This document shows positions 43,201 to 44,200 of a stretch of DNA of 44,200 bases, one piece after another. This DNA is from Podochytrium sp. JEL0797 (Eukaryota; Chytridiomycota; Chytridiomycetes; Chytridiales; Chytriomycetaceae): assembly GCA_027596195.1 (NCBI GenBank), contig JADGJG010000103.1, positions 1-44,200 on the forward strand, written 5' to 3'. The position numbers were made by a program, and so were the translations under genes. Under the pieces are notes generated by a model that had not been told where the DNA came from, made no database searches, and was given only the letters and a program-made list of their open reading frames with translations. Each line of letters opens with the position of its first letter. The stretch's first letter is position 1.

Positions 43201-44052
43201 CTATACGTTGTTTGGAAGACTCGTTTGCCGCACAGGCCGCACCCGCTCATTTACCGTAATCCCAGCTTGCTGTCTAGGAGGAGATTGAAAAGCCTTCGCG
43301 TCTTCAAAGTGTCGCTTGCAAAACGTTTGTTCCCGCAACTTGAAAAATTCGCCGTTCGTGAAAAGTGCGTCACAAGTCTGCATTTAGTTTAATTAGCCGC
43401 GTTGAAGAGGGGGTCTTCATGAATTCACAACAAAAAACGCACCACACATGTAAGACATTCGAGGTGCCATTTCGCGTCCAGGGCTTCAATGTGTTCTCCT
43501 TGCACCGGGTTTTCGCACTTGTTGCAAAACGTGGAGAATAGCGAGTGATAATCGTCTGCAAAACGGGAGAATAAATCCAATTCAATTTTGGAATTTGGCT
43601 TGTTGGTTGAGAGAGCGGACTCTCAACTCACATTCGCAAAACGCTAGCCCTCCCTTTTCGAGAAACGCTTCGCCATTCTACCACCAAAGCAGTATCGTGT
43701 TTCAGTTCGGTGTAAACGTGAAACATGGGGGGCAAGAGGCCAAGACAAGTCAATTCACCTCGAGATCAAAGTTTCTTCCACAAGCAGCGCACCGAAAGTG
43801 ACTCGAATGCCATGTTTTCCCAACTGCCACGACGCTCGGTTCGTCCGATTCGATGGGCAGCAAACAGTAGACGCAGGCTGGACGAACAGGGGAGAAGGAC
43901 CGGCCGGTGGATGGCTTGGACTCGAGGAAGGAAGGGGCGGGTGAAAATTCGAGGCCTTTGAGGAGTGATTCTGGGAAGCGGTGGAAGGGATAGGGATGAG
44001 TTCTTAAAAACGGTGGGGCTTTCGCAAATGGCAACCAACCCAGAGATTCCAT
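43201..44052 (-). CDS. Two-LIM-domain protein
   Basis: Four exons (44052-43759, 43677-43632, 43555-43443, 43377-43201) give 209 residues. LIM 1 begins CVYCLLPIE, continues WHSSHFRCAACGRNF and closes across an intron with LAFCEYDYHSLF. LIM 2 begins FCNKCENPV, continues WHLECLTCVTCDALF and closes FCKRHFED. All zinc-ligand Cys, His and Asp positions are present. The N-terminal ~60 residues are Pro/Phe-rich without a known motif. LIM pairs of this kind act as protein-binding modules in actin or polarity complexes. The assigned start lies close to the window edge, so extra 5' exons may be missing. Confidence 0.75.
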
Positions 44053-44158
44053 TTCTGGCGCAAAAAAAAATTTCCCCTCTTGCCAATTTGCCCACCTAAT
44101 TTCTAAATGAAATTTGATGTCACCTTTAAGGGAAGACTTTAAAACATTCCCATCGCCG

Positions 44159-44161
<3 letters not shown>

Positions 44162-44200
<39 letters not shown>
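44162..44200 (+). repeat. Terminal poly-G run
   Basis: Thirty-nine consecutive G bases close the window. A run this long at a sequence end is most simply a sequencing or assembly artefact, such as no-signal G calls. It is not telomeric repeat sequence. Confidence 0.8.

Overview
The window looks like a gene-dense chromosome segment from an early-diverging fungus, most likely a zoosporic (chytrid-type) fungus. The evidence is indirect. Genes carry many short introns (about 46-180 nt) with GT..AG borders. The set mixes fungal housekeeping genes (ATP11, mitochondrial pyruvate carrier, Rab escort protein, carboxypeptidase S, a fungal-style G-gamma) with families better known from animals (Phactr/RPEL, prominin-like five-pass protein, Jupiter/HN1-like repeats, OCIA domain, LIM). 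No rRNA, tRNA, CRISPR array or intact mobile element was recognised. I joined exons by hand. Every spliced model given here keeps frame from ATG to stop, which is the main support for the exon borders.

Layout. 0.4-3.6 kb, plus strand: ATP11 F1-ATPase assembly factor, then a large F-box protein. 3.9-7.4 kb, minus: a long acidic low-complexity protein and a Byr4/Bfa1-like candidate. 7.9-9.2 kb, plus: dihydroceramide delta4-desaturase. 9.4-20.3 kb: an unbroken run of seven minus-strand genes (phosphosite-rich coiled-coil protein, prominin-like protein, mitochondrial pyruvate carrier, GST-like protein, OCIA-domain protein, NTF2-like/Jupiter-repeat fusion, WD40 protein). 20.3-24.1 kb, plus: EF-hand membrane protein, PAQR/hemolysin-III receptor, GT8-like protein. 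24.2-26.0 kb, minus: Rab escort protein. 26.2-28.1 kb, plus: vacuolar-type M20 carboxypeptidase. 28.2-29.1 kb, minus: Phactr-like RPEL protein. 29.5-30.6 kb, plus: GH46 chitosanase with a duplicated 3' fragment behind it. 30.8-32.0 kb, minus: homeobox factor. 32.4-39.0 kb, plus: WDR59/Sea3-like SEA/GATOR2 subunit in 11 exons, then a 70-residue G-protein gamma subunit hidden in three small exons. 39.3-44.1 kb, minus: single-pass SH3 receptor-like protein, RRM/zinc-knuckle splicing-type protein, LIM-domain protein. The window ends in a 39-base poly-G run that is probably technical.

Most neighbours are unrelated in function; I see no metabolic cluster. Loose themes are mitochondrion (ATP11, pyruvate carrier, perhaps OCIA), membrane traffic and vacuole/TORC1 signalling (Rab escort protein, carboxypeptidase S, WDR59), and signalling/actin control (G-gamma, SH3 receptor, Phactr-like, LIM).

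The most unusual signal is not a gene. Along the coding strand most sizeable exons begin C-rich and G-poor and end G/T-rich, and the pattern resets after the next intron. Leucine codons, for example, go from CTC to TTG along an exon. It appears on both strands and in unrelated genes.
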